From Streptomyces anulatus (GTDB taxonomy: Bacteria; Actinomycetota; Actinomycetes; Streptomycetales; Streptomycetaceae): 64,000 nt of DNA. Both the position numbers and the translations under genes were made by a program. The notes below the pieces were generated by a model. The model searched no databases. It was given only the letters and a program-made list of their open reading frames with translations, and was not told where the DNA came from. The DNA lies in the NCBI RefSeq assembly GCF_000721175.1, contig NZ_JOEZ01000009.1, positions 107,886 through 171,885 of the forward strand, read 5' to 3'. This document shows, piece after piece, positions 44,542 to 53,305 of the stretch. How positions within the stretch are numbered: the first letter of the stretch is position 1; the number at the start of each line of letters is the position of its first letter.

Positions 44542-45903
44542 TCAGTGCTTGATGACCGTCGTCGCCGTGTGCTTCTTGATCTGCTCGGGCGTCAGATAGA
44601 CGTCCGTGTACTCGAAGTCCCGCAGCGTCGCCGGCTTGCGGGACTGGAACCCGGTCCGTACGAAGTCGTCACCGGCGACCGCGTTCAGCATCCAGTTCGT
44701 CATGACCCGGGTCTTGGCGACGTTCGTCCGCAGCGCCGACCAATGGTAGCCGCGCGCCACCGCCTGCGCGGGCAGCCCGTGCAGCTCGATGCCCAGCGGC
44801 TTGGACACGGCGTCCTTGCCGCCGAGGTCCACGACGAGCCCCAGATCCTTGTGCACGTAGTCCTTGAGCGGCTGGTGCCGCAGCGAGGCGATCAGGTTGT
44901 CGGCCAGCACACGGCCCTGACGCATCGCGTGCTGCGCGGTGGGCGGGCAGACCGCCCCGTCGCCCTTCGCCAGGTCGGGCACCGCGGCCGCGTCGCCGAG
45001 CGAGAACACCCCGTCCGAGCCCGGCAGTTTCAGCTGCGGGGTCACGGCGAGCCGGCCGCGTACCGTCTCCGCGCCGAGGGTGGCGATCAGGGGGCTGGCG
45101 GCCACTCCGGCGGTCCAGATCAGGGTCCGGCAGGGCAGCACCCGGCCGTCGGTGAACGTGACCTCCTCCGCCCCTGCCTCGGCGATGGAGACCCCGAGCG
45201 ACACCTCGATGTCCCGCTTGCGGAGCACCTCCAGAGCGGCCTGTCCCAGCTTGTCACCCAGCTCCGGCATCAGCCTGGGCGCGATGTCGATCAGATGCCA
45301 CTTGATCAGCCTCGGGTCCAGCCGCGGATAGTGCCGGACCGCGTTGGTGGTCAGGCGCTGGAGACAGGCGGCCGTCTCGGTGCCCGCGTATCCGCCGCCG
45401 ACCACCACGAACCGGAGCCGGGAGGCCCGCTCCGCCTCGTCGTGACTGGCGTCCGCCAGATCCAGCTGGGCGATGACGTGGTCGCGGACGTACGCGGCCT
45501 CGGCCAGCGTCTTCATCCCCCGGGCGTGGTCCAGCAGCCCGGGGATGTCGAAGGTCCGGGTGACGCTGCCCGCCGCCAGCACGATGTAGTCGTACGGCTC
45601 GTTCACGATCTCGTCGGTGATCTTCCGGATCACACAGACCTTCGCCTGGGTGTCCACGCCGATCGCCCCGCCCGGCACGATCCTGGTCCGGTGGCGGCGG
45701 CTGCGGCGCAGCGACACCGCGACGGACTGAGGCGTGAGCACACCCGAGGCCACCTGGGGGAGCAGCGGCAGATACAGCTGGTAGGAGAACGGTGTGACGA
45801 GCGTGATCAGGGCCTCTCCCGGAGCGAGCCTGCGCTCCAGGCGGCGTACGCACTCGACGCCTGCGAAGCCGGCGCCGACGACGAGAATCCTGGGTGGTGC
45901 CAC
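44542..45903 (-). CDS. NAD(P)/FAD-dependent oxidoreductase (type II NADH dehydrogenase-like)
   Basis: A 453-residue flavoprotein. It has an N-terminal FAD motif RILVVGAGFAGVE, a second Rossmann motif RFVVVGGGYAGTETA for NADH, and the FAD-binding DGVFSLGDAAAVP. TPFSYQLYLPLLPQVASG is characteristic of NDH-2. The C-terminus is amphipathic and would hold it at the membrane, reducing menaquinone without pumping protons. I chose the GTG at 45903 because GAAGGGA lies upstream and it gives the family N-terminus. Confidence 0.92.
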   Translation of the reverse strand: MAPPRILVVGAGFAGVECVRRLERRLAPGEALITLVTPFSYQLYLPLLPQVASGVLTPQSVAVSLRRSRRHRTRIVPGGAIGVDTQAKVCVIRKITDEIVNEPYDYIVLAAGSVTRTFDIPGLLDHARGMKTLAEAAYVRDHVIAQLDLADASHDEAERASRLRFVVVGGGYAGTETAACLQRLTTNAVRHYPRLDPRLIKWHLIDIAPRLMPELGDKLGQAALEVLRKRDIEVSLGVSIAEAGAEEVTFTDGRVLPCRTLIWTAGVAASPLIATLGAETVRGRLAVTPQLKLPGSDGVFSLGDAAAVPDLAKGDGAVCPPTAQHAMRQGRVLADNLIASLRHQPLKDYVHKDLGLVVDLGGKDAVSKPLGIELHGLPAQAVARGYHWSALRTNVAKTRVMTNWMLNAVAGDDFVRTGFQSRKPATLRDFEYTDVYLTPEQIKKHTATTVIKH

Positions 45904-46158
45904 GGTCTGCGTCCCTTCTCGGGCTTGCGTGTTCTGCGCTCGCCTGCCCCGTATGCCGGGTTTCACCTCTCATCCTCACCGGACGCCCCGGCATCCGCCT
46001 CCTGACAGCGGTGAAAGGGGGGCCCGGCTCACAGCGGCGGGGCGAGGACGCACCGCGACTTTCCGAAGGCGCTCGTCACCGGGATGCGCCCGGTTCCCGC
46101 CCTCTCCGCCCCATGGAGCAACGGGAGTTCGGCCGCCGCCCCGTGCGAGGATGCTGCG

Positions 46159-47928
46159 GTGACCCCATCGCCCTCCTCGCCCGTGGCCGACGACTCCCCC
46201 AAGGGCGACGACCCGCCCCGCGACCGGGGCCTGGGCCCCCGCGCCGCTGCGGTCCTCGTGTTCGGGTCTTCGGCCGCGGTCCTGGTGGTCGAGATCGTCG
46301 CCCTGCGGCTGCTGGCCCCGTACCTCGGCCTCACCCTGGAAACCAGCACGATGGTGATCGGCGTCGCCCTCACCGCCATCGCGCTGGGCTCCTGGCTGGG
46401 CGGGCGCATCGCGGACCAGGTCGATCCGCACCGGCTCATCGGCCCGGCGCTCGGGGTGTCGGGCGTGGTCGTCGCGCTCACCCCGCTGCTGCTGCGTACC
46501 ACCGCCGAGTGGTCTCCGGCGCTGCTCCTGCTGGTCGCGTCGGCGACGCTCCTGGTGCCCGGCGCACTGCTCTCCGCGGTGACCCCGTTCGTGACGAAGC
46601 TGCGGCTCACCAGCCTCGCCGAGACCGGGACGGTCGTCGGGCGGCTGTCGGGCGTGGGCACCTTCGGCGCCATCGTCGGCACCGTCCTCACCGGATTCGT
46701 CCTGGTCTCGCGGCTGCCCGTCAGCTCCATCCTGATCGGCCTCGGAACGCTGCTGGTGATCGGCGCCGCGCTGGTCGGATGGCGGGCCCGGCGTTGGCGG
46801 CGCGCCTCGGCCGTGGCGCTCGCCACCGTCGTGGCAGCCTCCCTCGCCACCGCGTTCGCCCCCGGCGGCTGCGACGCGGAGACCCGCTACCACTGCGCCC
46901 AGGTCGTCGCGGACCCCGACCGCGCAAGCGGCCGCACGCTCGTCCTGGACGGCCTGAGCCACTCCTACGTCGACGTCGAGGACCCGGCGCATCTGAAGTT
47001 CGCGTACGTCCGCGCCATCGCCTCCGTGGTCGACACCGCCTTCCCCGAGGGCGCACCGCTGACCGCCCACCACATCGGGGGCGGCGGCCTCACCTTCCCC
47101 CGCTACCTCGCGGACGCACGCCCCGGGACCCGCAGCGTCGTCTCCGAGATCGACGGCGGAGTCGTCCGCATCGACCGCGAACGGTTCGGCCTGGGACCGT
47201 CGGCCGCGACCGGTGTCGACGTGCGGGTGGAGGACGGCCGGCTGGGCCTGCGGCAGCTGGCGGCGGGCAGCCACGACCTGGTCGTCGGCGACGCCTTCGG
47301 GGGCGTCAGCGTGCCGTGGCACCTGACGACGTCACAGGCGCTGGGCGACGTACGCCGGGCGCTCGACGAGGACGGCCTGTACGTCGCCAACCTCATCGAC
47401 CACGGGAAGCTGGCCTTCGCCCGCGCCGAGGTCGCCACCCTCGCCGAGACCTTCGAGCACGTCGCCCTCCTCGGGAAGCCCGCGGACATCGGGCTGGAGA
47501 CGACCGCGTCCTCCGTGGGCGGCAACCTGGTGGTGGTCGCCTCCCGCCGGCCGGTCGACGCCCCCGCGATCCAGGAAGCCCTGGACGCCCGGGACGTCGG
47601 CTGGAGGATCACCACCGGCGGCGACCTCGCCACCTGGACCGGGAACGCCCCGATCCTCACCGACGACCACGCGCCCGTCGACCAGCTCCTCCAGCCCGGC
47701 CCCACCCGGACGGCCCGGCGATCCCCGGGCCGTCCGCCGAGTGTCTCACCCGTGCCAGGACCGCCACAGCGACGCGTACGCGCCGTCCGCCGCCACCAGC
47801 TCGTCATGGCCGCCCAGCTCGCTGATCCGGCCGTCCTCCACGACCGCGATCACGTCCGCGTCGTGCGCGGTGTGCAGCCGGTGCGCGATCGCCACGACCG
47901 TGCGGCCCTCCAGCACCCGGGCGAGTGA
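46159..47928 (+). CDS. Fused transmembrane/spermidine-synthase-like protein with read-through C-terminus
   Basis: Residues ~30-240 contain about seven to eight hydrophobic helices (AAAVLVFGSSAAVLVVEIVAL, VIGVALTAIALGSWLGG, SPALLLLVASATLLVP). Residues ~260-510 form a polyamine-synthase-like Rossmann domain (HHIGGGGLTFPRYLAD, VSEIDGGVVRIDRERF, VVGDAFGGVSVPWHLTT, LTDDHAPVDQLL). Family members normally stop shortly after DHAPVDQLL. Here the frame continues through its own terminator and ~180 bp antisense to the ABC exporter gene, adding ~65 residues of shadow sequence. GTG at 46159, with GAGGA seven bases upstream. Confidence 0.85.
   Translation: MTPSPSSPVADDSPKGDDPPRDRGLGPRAAAVLVFGSSAAVLVVEIVALRLLAPYLGLTLETSTMVIGVALTAIALGSWLGGRIADQVDPHRLIGPALGVSGVVVALTPLLLRTTAEWSPALLLLVASATLLVPGALLSAVTPFVTKLRLTSLAETGTVVGRLSGVGTFGAIVGTVLTGFVLVSRLPVSSILIGLGTLLVIGAALVGWRARRWRRASAVALATVVAASLATAFAPGGCDAETRYHCAQVVADPDRASGRTLVLDGLSHSYVDVEDPAHLKFAYVRAIASVVDTAFPEGAPLTAHHIGGGGLTFPRYLADARPGTRSVVSEIDGGVVRIDRERFGLGPSAATGVDVRVEDGRLGLRQLAAGSHDLVVGDAFGGVSVPWHLTTSQALGDVRRALDEDGLYVANLIDHGKLAFARAEVATLAETFEHVALLGKPADIGLETTASSVGGNLVVVASRRPVDAPAIQEALDARDVGWRITTGGDLATWTGNAPILTDDHAPVDQLLQPGPTRTARRSPGRPPSVSPVPGPPQRRVRAVRRHQLVMAAQLADPAVLHDRDHVRVVRGVQPVRDRHDRAALQHPGE
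47707..47736. terminator. Terminator between the spermidine-synthase-like gene and the ABC exporter
   Basis: CGGACGGCCCGG (47707-47718) pairs perfectly with CCGGGCCGTCCG (47725-47736), a 12-bp stem with a six-base loop. It lies in the convergent gap and inside the extended plus-strand frame. Confidence 0.8.
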
Positions 47929-49527
47929 ACGCTCCAGGTGGCGGGCGGCCCGCGGGTCCAGCAGCGAGGTCGCCTCGTCCAGGACCAGCGTGTGCGGATC
48001 GGCCAGCACGAGACGGGCCAGCGCGATCTGCTGGGCCTGCGCCGGGGTCAGCGCGAACCCGCCGGAGCCGACCTCGGTGTCCAGCCCCGTCTCCAGGGCC
48101 TTCGCCCAGCCGTCCGCGTCGACCGCGGCCAGCGACGCCCACAGCTCGGCGTCCGTCGCCCCGTCGCGGGCCAGCAGCAGGTTGTCCCGGAGCGAACCGA
48201 CGAAGACGTGGTGCTCCTGGTTGACCAGGGCCACGTGCTCACGGACCCGTTCCGCCGTCATCCGCGACAGCTCCGCCCCGCCGAGCGTCACCTCACCGGT
48301 ACGCGGGGCGTAGATCCCCGCCAGCAGGCGGCCCAGCGTCGACTTACCCGCGCCGGAGGGGCCGACCAGGGCGAGCCGGGTGCCCGGGGCCACGTCGAGC
48401 GACACCTGGTGCAGGACGTCGACGCCTTCCCGGTATCCGAAACGGACCTCGTCCGCCCGCACGTCCCGGCCGTCCGGACCGACCCCGGCGTCGCCCGCGT
48501 CCGGCTCGATCTCCCGGACGCCGACCAGCCGGGCCAGCGACACCTGGGCCACCTGGAGCTCGTCGTACCAGCGCAGGATCAGACCGATCGGGTCGACCAT
48601 CATCTGGGCCAGCAGCGCACCCGTCGTCAGCTGCCCGACCGTGATCCAGCCCTCCAGCACGAACCAGCCGCCGAGCAGCAGGACCGCGCCGAGGATCGTC
48701 ACGTACGTCGCGTTGATGACCGGGAACAGCACCGAGCGCAGGAACAGCGTGTACCGTTCCCAGGCCGTCCACTGAGTGATCCGCCGGTCCGACAGCGCCA
48801 CCCGGCGGCCGCCGAGGCGGTGCGCCTCCACGGTCCGCCCGGCGTCCACGGTCTCCGCGAGCATCGCGGCGACGGCGGCGTAACCTGCGGCCTCCGAGCG
48901 GTACGCCGAGGGGGCCCGGCGGAAGTACCAGCGGCAGCCCACGATCAGCACCGGCAGCGCGACCAGCACGGCCAGCGCCAGCGGGGGAGCGGTCACCGTC
49001 ATCGCGCCGAGCAGCAGCCCGGCCCACACGATGCCGATCGCCAGCTGCGGCACCGCCTCACGCATCGCGTTCGCCAGCCGGTCGATGTCCGTGGTGATCC
49101 GGGACAGCAGATCGCCGGTCCCGGCCCGCTCCAGAACACCGGGCGGCAGCCCGACGGACCGTACGAGGAAGTCCTCACGCAGGTCCGCGAGCATCTCCTC
49201 GCCCAGCATCGCCCCGCGCAGCCGCATGCTGCGGGTGAACAGGGTCTGGACGACCAGCGCGACCGCGAAGATCGCGGCGGTGCGCTCCAGATGCAGGTCG
49301 GTGACGCCGTTCGATAGGTCCTCGACCAGTCCGCCCAGCAGATAGGGGCCGGTGATCGAGGCGATCACCGCCACCGCGTTGACCGCGATCAGGACGACGA
49401 ACGCCCTGCGGTGCCGGCGGAGGAGGCTCCGTACGTAACTCCGCACGGTCGTCGGCGTGCCCACGGGCAGTGTCGTCGCCGACTCCGGGGCCGCGGGGTC
49501 GTACGCCGGGGGTGCGACGCCGATCAC
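47746..49527 (-). CDS. ABC exporter subunit, Walker A intact, degenerate signature
   Basis: A 593-residue half-transporter: six-helix exporter domain (~30-320) and an ATPase domain (~345-590). Walker A is LVGPSGAGKSTLGRLLAG and Walker B is TLVLDEATSLLD, both normal. The signature LSGGQ is replaced by LTPAQAQQIALARL. Its partner has the reverse defects, so the two make a heterodimer with one complete ATP site. The ATG at 49527 overlaps the partner's stop by four bases. The substrate is unknown (drug or peptide exporter class). Confidence 0.94.
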   Translation of the reverse strand: MIGVAPPAYDPAAPESATTLPVGTPTTVRSYVRSLLRRHRRAFVVLIAVNAVAVIASITGPYLLGGLVEDLSNGVTDLHLERTAAIFAVALVVQTLFTRSMRLRGAMLGEEMLADLREDFLVRSVGLPPGVLERAGTGDLLSRITTDIDRLANAMREAVPQLAIGIVWAGLLLGAMTVTAPPLALAVLVALPVLIVGCRWYFRRAPSAYRSEAAGYAAVAAMLAETVDAGRTVEAHRLGGRRVALSDRRITQWTAWERYTLFLRSVLFPVINATYVTILGAVLLLGGWFVLEGWITVGQLTTGALLAQMMVDPIGLILRWYDELQVAQVSLARLVGVREIEPDAGDAGVGPDGRDVRADEVRFGYREGVDVLHQVSLDVAPGTRLALVGPSGAGKSTLGRLLAGIYAPRTGEVTLGGAELSRMTAERVREHVALVNQEHHVFVGSLRDNLLLARDGATDAELWASLAAVDADGWAKALETGLDTEVGSGGFALTPAQAQQIALARLVLADPHTLVLDEATSLLDPRAARHLERSLARVLEGRTVVAIAHRLHTAHDADVIAVVEDGRISELGGHDELVAADGAYASLWRSWHG

Positions 49528-51377
49528 GCCCTCTCCTCGATTTCCTGGATGCTCTTCATGGCGGGGACCGCTTCGATGCCGGCTGTCGCGTCCGGTACGG
49601 ACGCCGCCGCCTCGTCGTCGGTCTCCCGGGTGACGACCGCCCGGTAGCGCGGTTCGGTGCGCAGCAGGTCGCGGTGGCTCCCCACAGCGACCACGGTGCC
49701 CTCGTGGACGAGGACCACCCGGTCGGCGACGTCGAGCAGCAGCGGGGACGAGGCGAACGCCACCGTCGTACGCCCCCGGCGCAGCTTCGCGATGCCGGCG
49801 GCGACCCGCGCCTCGGTGTGCGAGTCGACCGCCGAGGTCGGCTCGTCCAGCACCAGCGCCTCCGGGTCGGTGACCAGCGACCGGGCCAGCGCGAGGCGCT
49901 GGCGCTGACCGCCGGACAGGGACCGGCCGCGCTCGGTGATCCGGGTCCGCATCGGGTCCCCGTCGTCGTCGGGGGAGGCCTGCGCCAGGGCGCTCAGCAC
50001 GTCACCGCACTGGGCCGCCTCCAACGCCGCCTCCGCGGTGACCAGGCCGGACGACGGTACGTCCAGCAGCTCCTGGAGCGTGCCGGACAGCAGTACCGGG
50101 TCCTTGTCCTGGACCAGCACCGCGGCCCGTGCGGCGTCCAGCGGGATCTCATCCAGGGCGACCGCGCCGAGCAGAACCGAAGGAACCCTCGCCGAAGCCT
50201 CCTCGTCCCAGTCCCCCTCGCCGGTCTCCGCGTGCCCGCCGAGCCGTTCGGCCAGCCGGCCCGCCTCGTCCGGGTCGCCGCAGACGACGGCGGTGAACTG
50301 CCCCTGCGGGGCCATCAGGCCGGTCGCCGGGTCGTACAGATCACCGGAGGGCGTCACCCCCTCGACGGTGGCCTCACGTGCACTGCGGCGCAGCGACAGC
50401 ACCCGCACCGCCCGCTGGGCGGAGGGCCGCGAGAAGGAGTAGGCCATCGCGATCTCCTCGAAGTGACGGAGAGGGAACAGCATCAGGGTGGCCGCGCTGT
50501 AGACGGTGACGAGCTGGCCGACGTCGATGCGGCCGTCCCGGGCCAGCGTCGCCCCGTACCAGACCAGGGAGATCAGCAGGATCCCCGGCAGCAGCACCTG
50601 CACCGCCGAGATCAGCGCCCACATCCTGGCGCTGCGCACGGCCGCCCGGCGCACCTCCTGGGAGGCGCGGCGATAGCGGCCGAGGAACAGCTCCTCGCCG
50701 CCGATGCCGCGCAGCACGCGCAGTCCGGCGACCGTGTCCGAGGCCAGCTCGGTGGCCTTCCCGGCCTTCTCGCGCTGCTCGTCGGCGCGCCGCGTGGCGC
50801 GCGGCAGCAACGGCAGCACGGCCAGGGCGAGCACCGGCATGGCGAGCGCCACCATCACACCGAGGGACGGGAGGTAGAAGGCCAGCCCCACGCAGATCAC
50901 CACGAGGGCGGTGGCGGCCGCCGCGAAGCGGGAGAGCGCCTCGACGAACCAGCCGATCTTCTCCACGTCGCCGGTCGACACGGCGACGACCTCACCGGCC
51001 GCGACCCGGCGCGTCAGCGCCGAGCCCAGCTCGGCGGTCTTGCGGGCGAGCAGCTGCTGGACCCGGGCGGCGGCGGTGATCCAGTTGGTCACCGCGGTCC
51101 GGTGGAGCATGGTGTCGCCGACGGCGATCAGGATGCCGAGCGCCACGATGAGGCCGCCGGCCAGGGCGAGCCGCCCCCCGGAGCGGTCGATGACGGCCTG
51201 CACGGCGAGACCCACGGTGACCGGGAGACCGGCGATGCCCAGCTGGTGCAGCAGCCCCCAGGAGAGGGCCTTCAGCTGGCCCGCGAGCTGATTGCGCCCG
51301 AGCCAGTAGAGGAACCGGGGGCCCGAACGGACATCGGGGTCGCCGGGATCCGAATACGGAAGGTCGCGAATCTGCAT
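49524..51377 (-). CDS. ABC exporter subunit, signature intact, degenerate Walker A
   Basis: A 617-residue half-transporter. The membrane domain spans ~40-320. In the ATPase domain the Walker A region reads TAVVCGDPDEAGRLAERL, without GxxGxGKS, while the signature SLSGGQRQRLALARSL and Walker B ALVLDEPTSAVD are intact. It therefore contributes the LSGGQ half of the single competent site formed with the 593-residue partner. First gene of the pair. It is followed upstream by a hairpin that separates it from the GH109-type gene. Confidence 0.93.
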   Translation of the reverse strand: MQIRDLPYSDPGDPDVRSGPRFLYWLGRNQLAGQLKALSWGLLHQLGIAGLPVTVGLAVQAVIDRSGGRLALAGGLIVALGILIAVGDTMLHRTAVTNWITAAARVQQLLARKTAELGSALTRRVAAGEVVAVSTGDVEKIGWFVEALSRFAAAATALVVICVGLAFYLPSLGVMVALAMPVLALAVLPLLPRATRRADEQREKAGKATELASDTVAGLRVLRGIGGEELFLGRYRRASQEVRRAAVRSARMWALISAVQVLLPGILLISLVWYGATLARDGRIDVGQLVTVYSAATLMLFPLRHFEEIAMAYSFSRPSAQRAVRVLSLRRSAREATVEGVTPSGDLYDPATGLMAPQGQFTAVVCGDPDEAGRLAERLGGHAETGEGDWDEEASARVPSVLLGAVALDEIPLDAARAAVLVQDKDPVLLSGTLQELLDVPSSGLVTAEAALEAAQCGDVLSALAQASPDDDGDPMRTRITERGRSLSGGQRQRLALARSLVTDPEALVLDEPTSAVDSHTEARVAAGIAKLRRGRTTVAFASSPLLLDVADRVVLVHEGTVVAVGSHRDLLRTEPRYRAVVTRETDDEAAASVPDATAGIEAVPAMKSIQEIEERA

Positions 51378-51496
51378 GACGTCCCAGGGCTCGTGAAACG
51401 GAGATCCGGACGGATCTCGAAGAACGGGGTGACGTGCAAGGTTCCCTGTTCGTCCCGTTCCGGGGCAACCGGTTTTCCGGTGCTCCGCCGCCCTGC

Positions 51497-51526
51497 GGGG
51501 TCCCGGGCCCGGTCGGCCCGGGCCCC
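51497..51526. terminator. GC-rich hairpin after the GH109-type gene
   Basis: CCCGGGCC (51502-51509) pairs with GGCCCGGG (51515-51522), extended on both sides with a bulge. It lies nine bases after the minus-strand stop at 51535. Confidence 0.6.
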
Positions 51527-51534
51527 TGGGAACG

Positions 51535-53019
51535 TCACTCCGCGGGCTTCTCGGAGTCCACGCCGGACCGGGCCTTCTTCCACTCGCCCCGGGTGAAGTC
51601 CGGGATCGGCAGCGGCGCGCCCTTGGCCTTGATGGAAAGATGGCTCAGCGGTACGGGGGCGGTCCAGGTCGCCGCGTCGTACACGTCGAAGTCGGGGACC
51701 AGGCCGAGCCGCATGCACTGCATCAGCCGGAAGACCATCATGTAGTCCATGCCGCCGTGGCCGCCCGGCGGGTTCGCGTGCTCCTTCCACAGCCAGTGGT
51801 CCCATTCGGCGTACTTCTTGAAGTCGTCCCACTGGTGGTTCGTGTTCGTGGGCTCCAGGTAGATCCGCTCCGGGTAGTCCTCGAAGACGCCCCGCGTACC
51901 GCCGAGGCTGTTGATACGGGAGTACGGGTGCGGCGTCGACACGTCGTGCTCCAGCCGGATCACCCGGCCCTTGGCCGTCTGCACGAGGCTGATCGTCCGG
52001 TCGGCCCCGATGTACGACTCCTTCCAGCTGGGGTCGCCGGGCGGCACGTGCTCCTCGCGGTACTCGGCGAGCCCCAGGGCAGGCGTGCCGATGCTCGTGA
52101 TGCTCACGGCACGGTCGCCCCGGTTGACGTCCATGTAGTTGGCGACCGGACCGAACCCGTGGTTGGGGTAGAGGTCCCCGCGCAGCCGGGTGTGCCACAG
52201 CCGCCGCCACGGGCCCTCGTAGTAGTCGGGGTCGAACATCAGCCCGCGCAGATCGTGGTTGTAGGCCCCCGCCCCGTGCAGCAGATCGCCGAAGAGACCC
52301 GCGTGCGCCATGCGCAGCACCCGCATCTCGTTCCTGCCGTAACAGCAGTTCTCCAACTGCATGCAGTGGCGCCGGGTCCGCTCGGAGAGGTCCACCAGCT
52401 GCCAGAGCTCTTCCAGCCGCATGGCGATCGGGCACTCCACGCCGACGTGCTTCCCGTTCAGCATCGCCGCCTTCGCCATCGGGAAGTGCAGCTCCCAAGG
52501 CGTCGCCACATAGACGAAGTCGATGTCGCCGCGCTTGCAGAGGTTCTCGTAGTCGTCCTCGCCCTTGGCGTAGACGGTGGGGGCGGGCTGACCGGCGGCC
52601 GTCACCTTCGCGGCGGCCTTCTCCGCCTTGTCCCGGACCGGGTCGCAGACCGCCTTCACCTGGACGCCCGGGACGGCGAGGAAGAGGTCGACCATGCTGC
52701 CGCCCCGGTTGCCGAGGCCCACGATGCCGACCCGGACCGTGGAGCGCCCCTCGAAGCGGACGCCCGCCATCGTGCGTCCCTGCCGGGCGGGAGCGGCGGC
52801 GACCGCCTCTGCGGCGGTGACGGCTTCCGGGGCGGCTGCCTCGGCCGCCGACGCGGTCCCCCCGCTCAGTGCGCCGAGGCCGAGTCCGGCGCCGGCCACG
52901 CCCGCCGTGGTCCACAGCACCGAGCGGCGACTGGGGTCCTGCCGGGCCGACTCGTCGGCCGCGCCGCTGTGCGGGGGTATGTTCTGCGGTTCCGGTGCGG
53001 GCCGGGCGTCGTCGTTCAT
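51535..53019 (-). CDS. Tat-exported Gfo/Idh/MocA protein, probable GH109 glycosidase
   Basis: A 494-residue protein. A twin-arginine signal ([22 protein letters not shown]) occurs at ~30-60. The Rossmann motif [13 protein letters not shown] binds NAD tightly. The body follows the GH109 alpha-N-acetylgalactosaminidase pattern: [87 protein letters not shown] and an IPDF end. GH109 enzymes cleave via an NAD-dependent oxidation/elimination mechanism. Substrate specificity is inferred by family only. Confidence 0.9.
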   Translation of the reverse strand: MNDDARPAPEPQNIPPHSGAADESARQDPSRRSVLWTTAGVAGAGLGLGALSGGTASAAEAAAPEAVTAAEAVAAAPARQGRTMAGVRFEGRSTVRVGIVGLGNRGGSMVDLFLAVPGVQVKAVCDPVRDKAEKAAAKVTAAGQPAPTVYAKGEDDYENLCKRGDIDFVYVATPWELHFPMAKAAMLNGKHVGVECPIAMRLEELWQLVDLSERTRRHCMQLENCCYGRNEMRVLRMAHAGLFGDLLHGAGAYNHDLRGLMFDPDYYEGPWRRLWHTRLRGDLYPNHGFGPVANYMDVNRGDRAVSITSIGTPALGLAEYREEHVPPGDPSWKESYIGADRTISLVQTAKGRVIRLEHDVSTPHPYSRINSLGGTRGVFEDYPERIYLEPTNTNHQWDDFKKYAEWDHWLWKEHANPPGGHGGMDYMMVFRLMQCMRLGLVPDFDVYDAATWTAPVPLSHLSIKAKGAPLPIPDFTRGEWKKARSGVDSEKPAE

Positions 53020-53152
53020 CGAGCCTCCAGGTGGGGTTGGGGGTTCAGACGGTGCGCGAGCGCGTCCGGTCCCCGTACGGCTGGCGAGCGGGGGGGACCG
53101 GGTCTCGGTAAGGACCCTGGAGGGTGAGGCTGATGATGCGCAAGGGAGGTAT

Positions 53153-53186
53153 TTGGACTCTCGTCCTCAAACCTTGGACTTTCGTC
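53153..53186 (-). promoter_or_regulatory. Direct repeats upstream of the GH109-type gene
   Basis: TTGGACTCTCGTC (53153-53165) and TTGGACTTTCGTC (53174-53186) are 21 bp apart, two helical turns, in a low-GC stretch ~140 bp before the start. It is a candidate operator for a sugar-responsive regulator. Confidence 0.45.
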
Positions 53187-53199
53187 ACGGCGTGCGAAA

Positions 53200-53226
53200 G
53201 CCCCAACTGGTGCAACCAGTTGGGGC
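53200..53226 (-). terminator. Terminator after the FAD/Fe-S oxidoreductase
   Basis: GCCCCAACTGGT (53200-53211) and ACCAGTTGGGGC (53215-53226) form a perfect 12-bp stem with a three-base loop. On the minus strand it is followed by TTTCG. The rest of 53020-53305 has only the direct repeats noted separately. Confidence 0.85.
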
Positions 53227-53305
53227 CTCGGAACGCTCAGTTGTGCACGCTTTTCAGGTGCTCGGCGGGGAGGAGGTCGGGGTGTTCACGCCTGCCGTCA
53301 GAGGC

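Noticed and set aside
53140..53190. The direct repeats before the GH109-type gene as a DasR box
   Set aside because: TTGGACTNTCGTC does not resemble the ACTGGTCTAGACCA-type dre site, so the regulator was left unnamed.
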